This document shows, one piece after another, positions 36,912 to 45,467 of a stretch of DNA of 64,000 bases. The stretch spans positions 67,835 to 131,834 of the forward strand of contig JADJCG010000032.1 in assembly GCA_016703335.1 (NCBI GenBank), written 5' to 3'. The notes under the pieces are model-generated. The model was not told where the DNA came from. It saw only the letters and a list, made by a program, of their open reading frames with translations, and made no database searches. The position numbers and the translations under genes are program-made. The first letter of the stretch is position 1, and each line of letters begins with the position of its first letter. This stretch comes from Caulobacteraceae bacterium. Lineage in GTDB: Bacteria; Pseudomonadota; Alphaproteobacteria; Caulobacterales; Aquidulcibacteraceae.

Positions 36912-38275
36912 TGCGCCGGCATCATCTCCACCAGCGCACCGCCGACCGCCATGGCGATCTGCGGGAAGACATCGCGGAGCGAGGCATCGATGCTGGTGTA
37001 GAGCGGGTTGGAGGGCGACAGCGAGCCAACGCGCAATTGAATGCCAGGTGCAACGCTGGCGCCGGCGTGCTGCACCAGTGCGGGCAGGAACGGCAGGTGC
37101 GAACCGCCGCCCGCGAGCACGACGTCGATGTGCGTCGCGCCAACCGATTGCGCGCGCTGCGCCACAACGCGGAGGCTGGCCGCGATCGTTTGCGCCAGCG
37201 CTTGCTGATAGGTGCGGAAGTTCGGGTCTTCAGCCAATTCCTTGGCGATGACGGTGATTTGCTTGCGCCCGACGCGCATCGTGCATTTGCCGTGACGGAA
37301 AATGTCTTTCTTCAACTCGCGCGCAGTCAAGCGAGCGGCGCGTAGCGTGCGCATATCGTCCGGATTGTTGCGGTCGAAGCCGGCTTTGCGCAGCATCAGC
37401 TCGATCAAGATGCGATCAACTTCGTCGCCGGCGAGCGCGCTGCACTGGCGCGCTTCTTTGACTTCGCTGAGCGACGGCGGCTCGACGCTTTCATCGAAAT
37501 CGAAGGCGGCCATATCGTTGGTGCCGGCGCCGATGTCGAGCACGATGACAAAACGCGTCGGCTGCGAAGTGAAGGCGAGGGCGGCGGCAGCGGCCGCGTG
37601 CGGTTCGAAGATGCCGGTTTCCAGCATGCCGTTGCCCGGCGCGCGGGCGGCGCGGTCGAGCGCGTCTTTGCACTGAGCAATCGAGATGCCTTCGCCTTGC
37701 AGCAGGAACTGGCGGCTCAGCTGCTGCGAAACAGCGGCGGCTTCGTTGAAGATTTGCTCGAACGAGGTGTCGATGCCGCTGCCTGGGCGCCAGACAGGGC
37801 TGGTGTAGCGGCGCTTCGCATTGACGATGCCGCGCGGCATGTTCGGCGCAAGATCGAGCGCTTCACGAATGAGCTGGTCGAGGTACGCAATATAAAGCAC
37901 CAGCGCGTCGCGATGTTTGAACGTGCCGGTCGGATCCATCGACGGGCGCAGCTTAGTCTGCAGCGCTTCTTGCACGTTGGTCGCGCCGAGCACCGTCTTG
38001 AACGAGATCAGCGGATCGCGCGCGGTGTCGACGCCGCGATGTGCATGTTGCAACGCCTGCGGACCGAAATAAACGCGGCCGTCATCGACATAAATCACGG
38101 ATGGCGTCAGCAGCGGATGCTCTGCGCCGGAGATCGCGCCGATCGGCAGCGGCTTCACGCCGACTTCAAGCGGCAGCATCGGGTCAAGGCAAATTGCCGC
38201 CTTCGACAAAGCTGTGCCGAAGTCGATGCAAATCCTTGCGCGGGAGGTCCAATCGCGTTCGCCGGTATCGTCCAT
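36908..38275 (-). CDS. Hsp70/actin-fold ATPase without substrate-binding domain
   Basis: A 455-residue protein with the actin/Hsp70 ATPase signature: phosphate 1 loop ICIDFGTALSKAAICLD, phosphate 2 loop FVIVLDIGAGTNDMAAFDFD and adenosine motif HIDVVLAGGGSHLPFLPALV. There is no room for the Hsp70 substrate domain or lid, so it is not a DnaK chaperone. It looks more like a cytoskeletal or Hsp110/HscC-type outlier. No DnaJ or GrpE neighbour. ATG 38275 is preferred over the adjacent GTG. It overlaps queE by ATGA. Confidence 0.75.
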   Translation of the reverse strand: MDDTGERDWTSRARICIDFGTALSKAAICLDPMLPLEVGVKPLPIGAISGAEHPLLTPSVIYVDDGRVYFGPQALQHAHRGVDTARDPLISFKTVLGATNVQEALQTKLRPSMDPTGTFKHRDALVLYIAYLDQLIREALDLAPNMPRGIVNAKRRYTSPVWRPGSGIDTSFEQIFNEAAAVSQQLSRQFLLQGEGISIAQCKDALDRAARAPGNGMLETGIFEPHAAAAAALAFTSQPTRFVIVLDIGAGTNDMAAFDFDESVEPPSLSEVKEARQCSALAGDEVDRILIELMLRKAGFDRNNPDDMRTLRAARLTARELKKDIFRHGKCTMRVGRKQITVIAKELAEDPNFRTYQQALAQTIAASLRVVAQRAQSVGATHIDVVLAGGGSHLPFLPALVQHAGASVAPGIQLRVGSLSPSNPLYTSIDASLRDVFPQIAMAVGGALVEMMPAQ

Positions 38276-38366
38276 CACATGCCCTATACGATGCCGGCGC
38301 GCTTAGCGCCAACCCGCTGTTCCGCGCCAGCAGCGGCCGCACGTGAAGAAGATTTTATCCACAGGC

Positions 38367-39710
38367 TTACGCCGGGCGAGGCAACCGCAATGACGCGCGC
38401 AAGCCGCCTAAAGGACTGCCGCTCAACAGAATATCGCCGCCATGGCTGCGCGCCACGTCGCGCGCAATGGCGAGACCGAGGCCTACACCTTTCTGGTTAC
38501 GCGACCGCGTTTCATCCAGACGCGAGAACGGGCGGAAGGCCTCTTCGTAGAGTTCTTCGGGAATACCTGGGCCGTTATCGTCGACGCTGACGGTGATGAA
38601 CTGATCCGTACTCGAAACGGCCACCTGCACGCGGTCACCGTGCGCGGCGGCGTTGTCGATGAGATTTGCGAGGCAGCGTTTCAGCGCGCGCTCACGTCCT
38701 GGCATCGACACTGCAGCTTGCTCACCGACTACCGCCACCTCCGCGCCGCCGCGCGCCGCGTCTGCAACGAGTTCGCTCACCGCCTGCGTGATGTCGACCA
38801 ACTCCGGCGCCTCGTCCGAGATGCCTTTGGCGAAGGCGAGGTATTCGTCGAGCGTTTGCTCCATCTCCGCGAGATCGCGCTTGATGTCATCGATCTCCGG
38901 CGATTGCGGCATCATCGCCAGCTGCAGCTTCAGCCGCGTCAGCGGCGTGCGCAGATCGTGACTGACTCCCGCCAGCAATTGCGAGCGCTGATCTATGTGT
39001 TTTCGTATCCGTTGGCGCATATCCTGAAACGCCAGCGTCGCGCCGCGCACTTCACGCGCCCCGCGCGCGCGTATGTATCCTGTATCCTCGCCGCGCCCGA
39101 ACCTCTCCATTGCGTCTGCAAGGTTCTCAATCGGCCGCACCTGGTTGCGAATGAAGATCACCGAGACAACGATCAAAAAGATCGTCGCGCCAGAAATCCA
39201 CGCAACAAACAGCGGCCCTGATCGGGCCTGAACGCGATCGCGATACGCCTTCAACTGCAGCACGCCGTTCTCTGTCGGCACGCGGATGACAACCTGAGGC
39301 CCAGGGCAGGTAGAATCGTAGAAAATATCGCGATTGATGTCGGTCTGCAGCGCGCGCAGCAGATAGCGGTCGAGTGTCGAGCCCCAGGCACTGCAGCGCG
39401 GGATGGTGAGATCGGCGCCGGGCTCTAATTCAATCTCGAGCCGCAGCGGCCGCATCGCATATTCGCGCAGCTGCTCGAAATTCTCCGGCGTCGGATTGCG
39501 CTCATAAAGCTGGATCACCAGCGCCACGTCCGCAGCCACGCCCTGGCTCATGCGCTTCGACGTCGCCTGCCAGTGATCATCCAAGAACACGAGCGTAATG
39601 ATGAGCTGCAGCAACGCCGCCGGCGCCACGATGATCAGCAGCGTGCGCCAGTAGAGGCCCTTCGGCAGAATGTCGCGAAAGCGCATGCGGGGCTTGGGCG
39701 TCGCGTCCAC
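38367..39710 (-). CDS. HAMP-domain sensor histidine kinase (EnvZ-like)
   Basis: A 447-residue kinase: membrane helix WRTLLIIVAPAALLQLIITL, a periplasmic domain (about 45-165), a second helix ATIFLIVVSVIFI, HAMP (RNQVRPIENLADAMERFGRG) and HisKA with His251 in GVSHDLRTPLTRLK. The HATPase domain has CLANLIDNAAAHG, DDNGPGIPEE and GVGLGLAIA. The GTG start overlaps the response-regulator stop by one base (TAGTG), so the pair is one operon. Confidence 0.9.
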   Translation of the reverse strand: MDATPKPRMRFRDILPKGLYWRTLLIIVAPAALLQLIITLVFLDDHWQATSKRMSQGVAADVALVIQLYERNPTPENFEQLREYAMRPLRLEIELEPGADLTIPRCSAWGSTLDRYLLRALQTDINRDIFYDSTCPGPQVVIRVPTENGVLQLKAYRDRVQARSGPLFVAWISGATIFLIVVSVIFIRNQVRPIENLADAMERFGRGEDTGYIRARGAREVRGATLAFQDMRQRIRKHIDQRSQLLAGVSHDLRTPLTRLKLQLAMMPQSPEIDDIKRDLAEMEQTLDEYLAFAKGISDEAPELVDITQAVSELVADAARGGAEVAVVGEQAAVSMPGRERALKRCLANLIDNAAAHGDRVQVAVSSTDQFITVSVDDNGPGIPEELYEEAFRPFSRLDETRSRNQKGVGLGLAIARDVARSHGGDILLSGSPLGGLRASLRLPRPA

Positions 39711-40417
39711 TAGTCGGCCGCCAATCTGTAGCCAACACCGCGCACCGTCTGCAAAAACACCGGCGCGCGCGGATCGACCTCCACTTTGCGGCGCAGACGC
39801 GTCACTTGCACATCGACTGAGCGCTCAAGCCCAGCGCCCGTGCGCTTAGCCAGTTCTTCGCGGCTGATCACTTCGCCCGGCCGTTGCGCCAGAATGCGCA
39901 GCAGCGCCACCTCCGCCTCCGTCAACCGCACCGTCGCACTTTCGCGCGAAAGCTCACCGCGTGCGCTGTTAAAGCTAAACGGCCCGAACGTGACGATCTC
40001 CGGCGCTTCTCCGCGCGTCGCCAAAGTCCGGCGCAAGATAGCGTTGATGCGAAGCGTCAGCTCCGCCGGCTCAAACGGCTTCGGCACGTAATCATCAGCG
40101 CCGATGGAGAGGCCGCGAATGCGATCTTCCGCCAACCCGCGCGCCGTCATGAACACGATCGGCACCTTGGACGTCTTTCGAACGCTTTCCGCCAGCGAGA
40201 AGCCGTCTTCGACAGGCATCATCACGTCCAGGATCAGGAGGTCGAAATCCATTCCGTCCAAAAGCTTCCGCGCGCCCGCCGCGTCCGCCGCAGCCGAGAC
40301 CCGCGCGCCAGCCTGCGCGAGGTACTTTTTGAGCAGTTCGCGAATGCGGTCGTCGTCATCAACCAAGAGCAGATGCGGCGGCCGGTCGAGCGCGTCGAAG
40401 GCGGGCGCGGCATTCAT
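39710..40417 (-). CDS. OmpR-family response regulator
   Basis: A 235-residue regulator: receiver domain with acidic pocket LLVDDDDR, phosphoacceptor Asp64 in LILDVMMPVEDG and Lys in ADDYVPKPFE, then a winged-helix DNA-binding domain ending TRLRRKVEVDPRAPVFLQTV RGVGYRL. ATG 40417 is chosen; the open frame upstream is not protein-like. It is divergent from ilvE across a 207-base gap, so it might autoregulate or influence that promoter. Confidence 0.9.
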   Translation of the reverse strand: MNAAPAFDALDRPPHLLLVDDDDRIRELLKKYLAQAGARVSAAADAAGARKLLDGMDFDLLILDVMMPVEDGFSLAESVRKTSKVPIVFMTARGLAEDRIRGLSIGADDYVPKPFEPAELTLRINAILRRTLATRGEAPEIVTFGPFSFNSARGELSRESATVRLTEAEVALLRILAQRPGEVISREELAKRTGAGLERSVDVQVTRLRRKVEVDPRAPVFLQTVRGVGYRLAAD

Positions 40418-40513
40418 GTGCGGCGACCCCGGCGAACGCGGCCCTGCGTGGGTAGGTTCAACCCCATCGAGAGTGTTTTTGAGGTCAGAAATTCTAGCCT
40501 CCACGCTGGTTTG

Positions 40514-40542
40514 TTGACACTCATGCCGCGAGACACACAATA
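40514..40542 (+). promoter_or_regulatory. Candidate sigma-70 promoter for ilvE
   Basis: Consensus -35 TTGACA (40514-40519), a 17-base spacer and a moderate -10 ACAATA (40537-40542), 82 bases before the ilvE ATG in the divergent gap with the response-regulator gene. Confidence 0.45.
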
Positions 40543-40624
40543 CCTTAGAAAACCAACCCTGCTGCACTGCACAATTTCACCGGCGCAGCGGATCGGCAAG
40601 TCCCGATCATAGAGGAGGATATGG

Positions 40625-41503
40625 ATGGCGGCGCAGTCTTTCGACGATCGCGATGGTTGGATTTGGATGGACGGCGAGTTCATCCCGCACCGCGACGCCC
40701 GCGTCCACGTCCTCACGCACGCCATGCACTACGCCTCCGCCGTGTTCGAAGGCGAGCGCGCCTACGACGGCGCGATCTTCAAGAGCCGCGAACACAGCGA
40801 GCGCCTTCATACATCAGCCAAGCTGCTTGGCTTCAAACTTCCCTACGCCGCCGAAGAGATCGACCGCGCCAAAGCCGAATTGGTGTCACGGCAGAAAACC
40901 CCGAACTGCTATCTGCGCGCCATTGCGTGGCGCGGCTCGGAGCTGATGGGTGTGTCCGCCAAACGCGATGACGTGCACGTCGCGATCGCGTCCTGGGTCT
41001 GGGGTGATTACTTCGCCGACAAGATGAAGGGCGTGCGCCTGATGGTTGCGCCGTGGCGCCGTCCCGCGCCGGACACCGCCCCGTGCAACTCAAAAGCCGC
41101 CGGCCTCTACATGATCTGCACGCTCTCGCGCCACGCCGCGACCGACGCAGGCTTTGACGACGCCATCATGATGGATTGGCGCGGTCAGATCGCCGAAGGC
41201 ACCGGCGCCAACATCTTCTTTGTGAAGGACGGCGTCCTGCACACGCCAACGCCCGATTGCTTCCTGAACGGCATCACCCGCCAAACCGTCATCGGTCTCG
41301 CCAAGGCGCGCGGAATCGAAGTCGTCGAGCGCGCCATCTGGCCAAACGAACTCGCGAGCTTCAGCGAAGTCTTCCTCACCGGCTCCGCCGCTGAAATCAC
41401 CCCTGTCCGCGAAATCGCCGGCCTGCAATTCAAGCCAGCCTCGATGACCGAGATGCTCCTCAACGACTTCGCCGCCCTGACGCGTCGCAAGAACGCCGCC
41501 TGA
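40625..41503 (+). CDS. ilvE: Branched-chain amino acid aminotransferase
   Basis: PLP class IV transaminase for Leu, Ile and Val. In 292 residues the PLP lysine is Lys157 (CNSKAAGLY); QIAEGTGANIFFVKDG, LNGITRQTVIGLAKARGIEV and TGSAAEITPVREI are all family signatures. AGGAGG lies six bases before ATG 40625; the ATG four bases earlier opens another, non-coding frame. The D-cysteine desulfhydrase gene follows after 37 bases. Confidence 0.93.
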   Translation: MAAQSFDDRDGWIWMDGEFIPHRDARVHVLTHAMHYASAVFEGERAYDGAIFKSREHSERLHTSAKLLGFKLPYAAEEIDRAKAELVSRQKTPNCYLRAIAWRGSELMGVSAKRDDVHVAIASWVWGDYFADKMKGVRLMVAPWRRPAPDTAPCNSKAAGLYMICTLSRHAATDAGFDDAIMMDWRGQIAEGTGANIFFVKDGVLHTPTPDCFLNGITRQTVIGLAKARGIEVVERAIWPNELASFSEVFLTGSAAEITPVREIAGLQFKPASMTEMLLNDFAALTRRKNAA

Positions 41504-41518
41504 TCTTCCGGCGGTGCA

Positions 41519-41539
41519 GGGGATGCGCTACGCATCCCC
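41519..41539 (+). promoter_or_regulatory. Perfect hairpin directly before a start codon
   Basis: GGGGATGCG / CGCATCCCC with a CTA loop, ending one base before ATG 41541. The purine-rich GGGG that would serve as ribosome site is inside the 5' arm, so the stem could mask initiation of the desulfhydrase gene or uncouple it from ilvE. Confidence 0.5.
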
Positions 41540-41540
41540 T

Positions 41541-42536
41541 ATGCAACTCGCCCGTTTCCCGCGCCGGCGTTACACGCCGCATTTCACGCCGCTCGAAAAG
41601 CTGCCGAACCTGACGGCTGCGCTCGGCGGTCCCGAGATTTGGATCAAGCGCGACGATCTTCTCGGTCTCGCTGCCGGCGGCAACAAAACCCGCAAGCTGG
41701 AATTTCTCGTCGCCGACGCACTCGCGCAAGGCGCGGACACGCTGATCACCGTCGGCGCACCGCAATCGAACCATTGCCGCCTCACGCTCGCCGCCGCCGC
41801 GAAAGAGGGCCTCAAGTGCCGCCTCGTACTCGAACAGCGCGTGCCGGGCTCCTACAATCCGAACGCCACCGGCAACAACTTCCTCTACAATCTGCTCGGC
41901 GCTGAGAAGATCACCGTCGTCAACGGCGGCGACGATCTCAACGCCGCCATGCACGCAGAAAGTGCTGAGCTCGAGGCTGCAGGCCGCAAAGGCTATATCA
42001 TTCCTGGCGGCGGCTCGAACCCGCTCGGCGCGCTCGGCTATGTCGCCTGCGCGCACGAAATCGCGTCGCAAAGTTTCGAGCAAGGCATCAGCTTCGACCG
42101 CATCATCGTCGCCAGCGGCTCGTGCGGCACGCATTCGGGCCTGCTTGTCGGCGCCAAAAGCGTGAACTTCGATGCGCCGATCACCGGCATCAACGTCCGC
42201 CGCCCACGCGCAGAGCAGGAGGGCAATCTCCTGAAGCTCGCGCGCGAAACTGCAGCGTTGCTGAAAATTGAATCTCCAGAAGCCAAAGACGTGACCGCAC
42301 TCGATGAATGGGTCGGCGGCGGCTATTCGATCCCGACCGACGAAATGATCGAAGCCGTGCAAATGCTCGCCCGTCTGGAAGGCGTGCTCCTCGATCCCGT
42401 CTATTCCGGCAAAGCCATGGCCGGCCTCATCGGCCTTGCGCGGCGCGGCGAGCTGAAACGCGGCGAGCGCGTGCTCTTCGTCCACACCGGCGGCGCACCC
42501 GCGCTCTTCGCCTACCAAAATGTGCTGCAATCGTGA
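41541..42536 (+). CDS. D-cysteine desulfhydrase/ACC deaminase family PLP enzyme
   Basis: A 331-residue fold-type II PLP enzyme: WIKRDDLLGLAAGGNKTRKL with the Schiff-base Lys49, TVGAPQSNHCRLTLAAAA, and IIVASGSCGTHSGLLVGAK as phosphate loop. D-cysteine desulfhydrase (pyruvate, H2S, ammonia) is the likely activity; ACC deaminase or another D-amino-acid lyase is possible. The downstream racemase overlaps by GTGA, pointing to D-amino-acid metabolism. Confidence 0.83.
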   Translation: MQLARFPRRRYTPHFTPLEKLPNLTAALGGPEIWIKRDDLLGLAAGGNKTRKLEFLVADALAQGADTLITVGAPQSNHCRLTLAAAAKEGLKCRLVLEQRVPGSYNPNATGNNFLYNLLGAEKITVVNGGDDLNAAMHAESAELEAAGRKGYIIPGGGSNPLGALGYVACAHEIASQSFEQGISFDRIIVASGSCGTHSGLLVGAKSVNFDAPITGINVRRPRAEQEGNLLKLARETAALLKIESPEAKDVTALDEWVGGGYSIPTDEMIEAVQMLARLEGVLLDPVYSGKAMAGLIGLARRGELKRGERVLFVHTGGAPALFAYQNVLQS

Positions 42537-43219
42537 GCGAGCCCAAGATCATCGGCATTATCGGCGGCATGGGCCCCGCCGCGACCGTCGATCTCTTCGC
42601 CAAGCTGGTGGAAGCAACCGGCGCTGCCATCGACCAAGATCATCTGCGCACCCTGATCGACAACAACCCGCGCATCCCAAACCGCAACGACGCCATCGCC
42701 GGCCGCGGCCCATCCCCCGCGCCACACCTTGCGGCCGCAGCGCGCGGCCTCCAACAAGCCGGAGCGGACTTTCTAGTCATCGCCTGCAACACCGCGCACG
42801 CCTTCCAGTCCGATATAGAAGCCGCCGTGACCATCCCGTTCATCAGCATGATCGAAGCAACAGCTGACGCGGCAGGGGACGTAGATCGCGTCGGCGTTCT
42901 CGCCGCCGACGGCTGTCGTGGCGCGCATCTTTACGAGCACGCCTTTGGCAAACGCGGCGTCACCACGCTCTTCCTCGACGACGAAACGCAAGCCGAGTTC
43001 ATGAAGCTCATCTTCCGCGTGAAGGCGGGTGACATGAGCGATGCCGTGCGCCGCCGCATGGAATCGCTGGCGCTCAGCCTCTACGCCCGCGGCGCAAAAG
43101 CGATCATCGCTGCGTGCACCGAAGTGCCGCTCGTGCTCTCCGCCGACGCGCTCGCCGTTCCCGTCATCAACTCAACCGACGCACTCGTCGCCCGCGCCAT
43201 CGCCTTCGCGAAGGCCTAG
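42533..43219 (+). CDS. Aspartate/glutamate racemase family protein
   Basis: A 228-residue PLP-independent racemase with both catalytic cysteines: Cys85 in VIACNTAHAF and Cys195 in IIAACTEVPLVL. The N-terminus VSEPKIIGIIGGMGPAATVD is typical of YgeA-type broad racemases. GTG start overlapping the desulfhydrase stop. With that gene it could form a short D-amino-acid module. Confidence 0.9.
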   Translation: MSEPKIIGIIGGMGPAATVDLFAKLVEATGAAIDQDHLRTLIDNNPRIPNRNDAIAGRGPSPAPHLAAAARGLQQAGADFLVIACNTAHAFQSDIEAAVTIPFISMIEATADAAGDVDRVGVLAADGCRGAHLYEHAFGKRGVTTLFLDDETQAEFMKLIFRVKAGDMSDAVRRRMESLALSLYARGAKAIIAACTEVPLVLSADALAVPVINSTDALVARAIAFAKA

Positions 43220-43489
43220 CGCATAGCTCTTAGCGCTGCGCGTTGCCCAATCCAGCGCGCGTCCCCGGTGGACTCCTTCGCTTCGCAGCGCGTCTTCCAA
43301 TGTTCCCAGCTCGTACTGTTCCGCTATCCGCCGTGAAAAGGCACGATCGTGCGTGACATCTGATCACTCCCCGTCGTCAGCGCGGCCAAGGGTGGCGCTA
43401 TTCACGTGACAAGCGAATGACGAGGCCAAATCGGAACAACGTCAAAGGCGCCGCGTTACCGGCCAATCATTGCTTCCGGAGCCACGCGC
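43220..43489. other. Intergenic stretch without a supported gene
   Basis: 270 bases between the racemase and a membrane-protein gene. On the minus strand a start-less open frame of about 45 codons (RIAEQYELGTLEDALRSEG) looks protein-like and could be a gene remnant, but it has no start and no recognised family. A GGAG ribosome site for the next gene lies at the right end. Confidence 0.3.
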
Positions 43490-44140
43490 ATGGTCGCCTA
43501 CACATTCGATCCCGACTACACAATCGCAGGGGCCACTACGCGCACCCGCTCATCCAGTGGCCAACAATCATCGCTGGGCGCCGTCGCCGCGATCGCAATC
43601 GGGTTCTTGCTCAACGTGCTCGGTCTCGCGATCGGCGCATCGGCTTTCAACCCGTACGAAATCAACGCCCAAGACGAGACGATCTCCATCGGCGGCGGTC
43701 TCTACGTCATGTTCGCGCAACTCGTGGCGTTCCAAATCGGCGCTTACATCGCCTCGCGCGGCTCACGCTACCCAGATCATTTCGGCGGCTTGTTGACTGG
43801 CTTCCTCGTTTGGGCGCTCGCGGTCGCATTCGCAGTCTCGCTCGCAACCTTCGCGGCCGGCGCGCTCTCGAGCGGCGACGCGCTCACTTCAGGGGTTGCT
43901 GAAACGATCGGCGAACTCAGCGACGCGACAGACGGGCAGGCCGCGAACGCCTCCGATCTCGCGACCGCCGGAGATACCGCCGACGCGCTCGCAGCGCTGT
44001 CGTGGTGGACAGTCGGCGCGCTGTCGCTCCGGCTGGCAGGTTCAATCGCCGGGGGCTGGCTCGGCTCACATCATCCGAAATGGGAAACGCGTCCGCGTCT
44101 CGACGACACGACCGCTTACCAAAACGCACCAAAAGTTTGA
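43490..44140 (+). CDS. Multi-span membrane protein of unknown function
   Basis: A 216-residue protein with about four hydrophobic segments (SSLGAVAAIAIGFLLNVLGL, LYVMFAQLVAFQIGAYIA, FGGLLTGFLVWALAVAFAVS, WWTVGALSLRLAGSIAGGWL). A polar, Ala/Asp-rich loop lies before the last. GGAG precedes the ATG. Resembles small permease-like hypothetical proteins of Alphaproteobacteria; no function assigned. The next small gene follows after 12 bases. Confidence 0.65.
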   Translation: MVAYTFDPDYTIAGATTRTRSSSGQQSSLGAVAAIAIGFLLNVLGLAIGASAFNPYEINAQDETISIGGGLYVMFAQLVAFQIGAYIASRGSRYPDHFGGLLTGFLVWALAVAFAVSLATFAAGALSSGDALTSGVAETIGELSDATDGQAANASDLATAGDTADALAALSWWTVGALSLRLAGSIAGGWLGSHHPKWETRPRLDDTTAYQNAPKV

Positions 44141-44152
44141 GGAGAATGCATC

Positions 44153-44371
44153 ATGGGTGATTTAGGCAAAGATTACGTTCTCTGGGCCGTCGGCATTCCG
44201 CTGCCCATCATCATTCTGTCTACCTTTCTGGAGTGCTGCGGCCACGGCGTGGGCGGCGCCGGCGGCCGTGAAGCGCGCGGCCGCTCAGACGCCCGAGTTT
44301 CGCAGCGTGCGAGCGGCGCATACGATGGCCGCGCGTCGAATTTGCACAGCAATTTGAGGGGGGGGGGCTAG
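44153..44371 (+). CDS. Small hydrophobic protein, C-terminus uncertain
   Basis: Starts MGDLGKDYVLWAVGIPLPII with one membrane segment and a good ribosome site (AGGAG, eight bases before ATG). After residue about 28 the chain turns Gly/Arg/Ser-rich (GVGGAGGREARGRSDARVSQ) and ends in a tract of ten G. The second frame downstream is equally protein-like, so a frameshift is possible and the true length is unclear. Probably co-transcribed with the preceding membrane-protein gene. Confidence 0.5.
   Translation: MGDLGKDYVLWAVGIPLPIIILSTFLECCGHGVGGAGGREARGRSDARVSQRASGAYDGRASNLHSNLRGGG
44358..44367 (+). repeat. Run of ten G
   Basis: An uninterrupted G10 homopolymer just before the stop of the small membrane-protein gene. 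Such runs are prone to slippage and to miscalled length. Confidence 0.85.
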
Positions 44372-44390
44372 AATGCGCTCGGGGTCGCGG

Positions 44391-44876
44391 TTATGAGCGC
44401 GTCGGCGTTGTGAATGAGCGAAGCCCGGTCGCGCTCCGCGTGGCCGGCGTCACTATGCCCGTGCAGGCGTGCGGGTTCCTGGGTCGGCTGCGACCACTCG
44501 CCCCTTCAGGCATCAGCTTCGGAGGCCTGCAGCGTCGCAATCCGCCGTCCCACCCCTGCGTTCCAACGACCTTCGCGCGCGCAAATGTATCGACCGGTTT
44601 GCCAGAGCGCAGATAGTCGATCCCAATATCGACGGTCTTCGGAAACCGCTCGCTCTTCGAGGCAATCGCCAGCTGCGTCAGCGCCGTCACTTCCAGCAGC
44701 GCACCGACCACACCACCATGCAACGCCGGCAACAGCGGGTTGCCAACCAGATGCTGGCTAAACGGCATGACCAAAGTCAGCTCATCGCCCTTCAACTCGG
44801 CGCGTATCCCTAGAAAGCGCGCATACGGCACGCGCTCGATCGCGGCGGCGACGCGTTGTTGCGGCGTCTCGCTCAT
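44391..44876 (-). pseudogene. PaaI-type thioesterase (second copy), frameshifted C-terminus
   Basis: Hotdog-fold acyl-CoA thioesterase starting MSETPQQRVAAAIERVPYAR at 44876, with HLVGNPLLPALHGGVVGALL and TVDIGIDYLRSGKPVDTFAR. After AKVV the expected GRRIATLQASEADA lies in another frame, indicating an indel at the CCCC run near 44555. Further disruption follows, so the C-terminal end is not reliable. The start overlaps the stop of the first thioesterase (ATGA). Confidence 0.7.
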
Positions 44877-45364
44877 GACTTCTTCGTCCGCAAGTTCGCG
44901 CCAACCTTCCGGCCATTGTTCGAGTTGACCATGAATGCCGCCGCCACGTGCGCGATCGGATTGTCCGGCGTCTCGTCGTAAGCAACCGCGCGCACGAACG
45001 CGACACTCTTGCCCAACTTGTAGCAATGCGCTTCCGCCAGCACGCTCTTCTGCGGCGTCGCCGGCCGCATGTAGTCGATGCGCAGATCGATGGTCGCCAC
45101 CGTGGTCGGGTGCTCCATCGCTGCGACAGCGGCCGTCCCACACAAAGTATCGAGAAATGTCGTAATCACACCGCCCGCAATCACGCCGGTCTCCGGATCC
45201 CCGATTAGTTCTTCCCGGTAAGGCACCAGGCCCCAGACCCGCGCTGGCTCTATCCTCGTCACTTCCATGCCCAACGCCTTGGCTTGCGGCGTGAATTGGA
45301 TCATGGCCCGCACCCGTTGAAGCGGGTCGTCGCTGGAGGCGTAGGAGGTCGGTTTGTCGCTCAT
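44873..45364 (-). CDS. PaaI family thioesterase
   Basis: A 163-residue hotdog thioesterase: MIQFTPQAKALGMEVTRIEP, the helix with the likely catalytic Asp GVIAGGVITTFLDTLCGTAA, and TIDLRIDYMRPATPQKSVL. It would hydrolyse acyl-CoAs. Start ATG 45364 (MSDKPTSY). It is divergent from the TetR gene across a 103-base gap with operator-like repeats and is coupled to the second thioesterase. Confidence 0.85.
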   Translation of the reverse strand: MSDKPTSYASSDDPLQRVRAMIQFTPQAKALGMEVTRIEPARVWGLVPYREELIGDPETGVIAGGVITTFLDTLCGTAAVAAMEHPTTVATIDLRIDYMRPATPQKSVLAEAHCYKLGKSVAFVRAVAYDETPDNPIAHVAAAFMVNSNNGRKVGANLRTKKS

Positions 45365-45409
45365 GAGCGGTGCTACCAGGGCCAAACCCGCCCCGCCATT
45401 GTTGCAAAT

Positions 45410-45445
45410 TGACGTTTCGTCACTTTTGTGACGTTGTAGGTGACG
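45410..45445. promoter_or_regulatory. TGACG/CGTCA repeat cluster, candidate TetR operator
   Basis: Between the divergent thioesterase and TetR genes. TGACG TTT CGTCA (45410-45422) is a perfect inverted repeat; CGTCAC TTTT GTGACG (45418-45433) is a second, overlapping one; a further TGACG lies at 45441-45445. The position suggests autoregulation and control of both flanking units by the TetR protein. Confidence 0.5.
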
Positions 45446-45467
45446 AGAGAGTCATCCGGGGCAGAAG

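Noticed and set aside
40621..40971. A frame from the ATG four bases before the ilvE start
   Set aside because: It gives a non-protein-like product; the ilvE frame has the complete transaminase signature.
41460..42530. A 356-codon open frame on the minus strand
   Set aside because: Antisense to the D-cysteine desulfhydrase gene, which carries clear PLP motifs; no motif in the antisense product.
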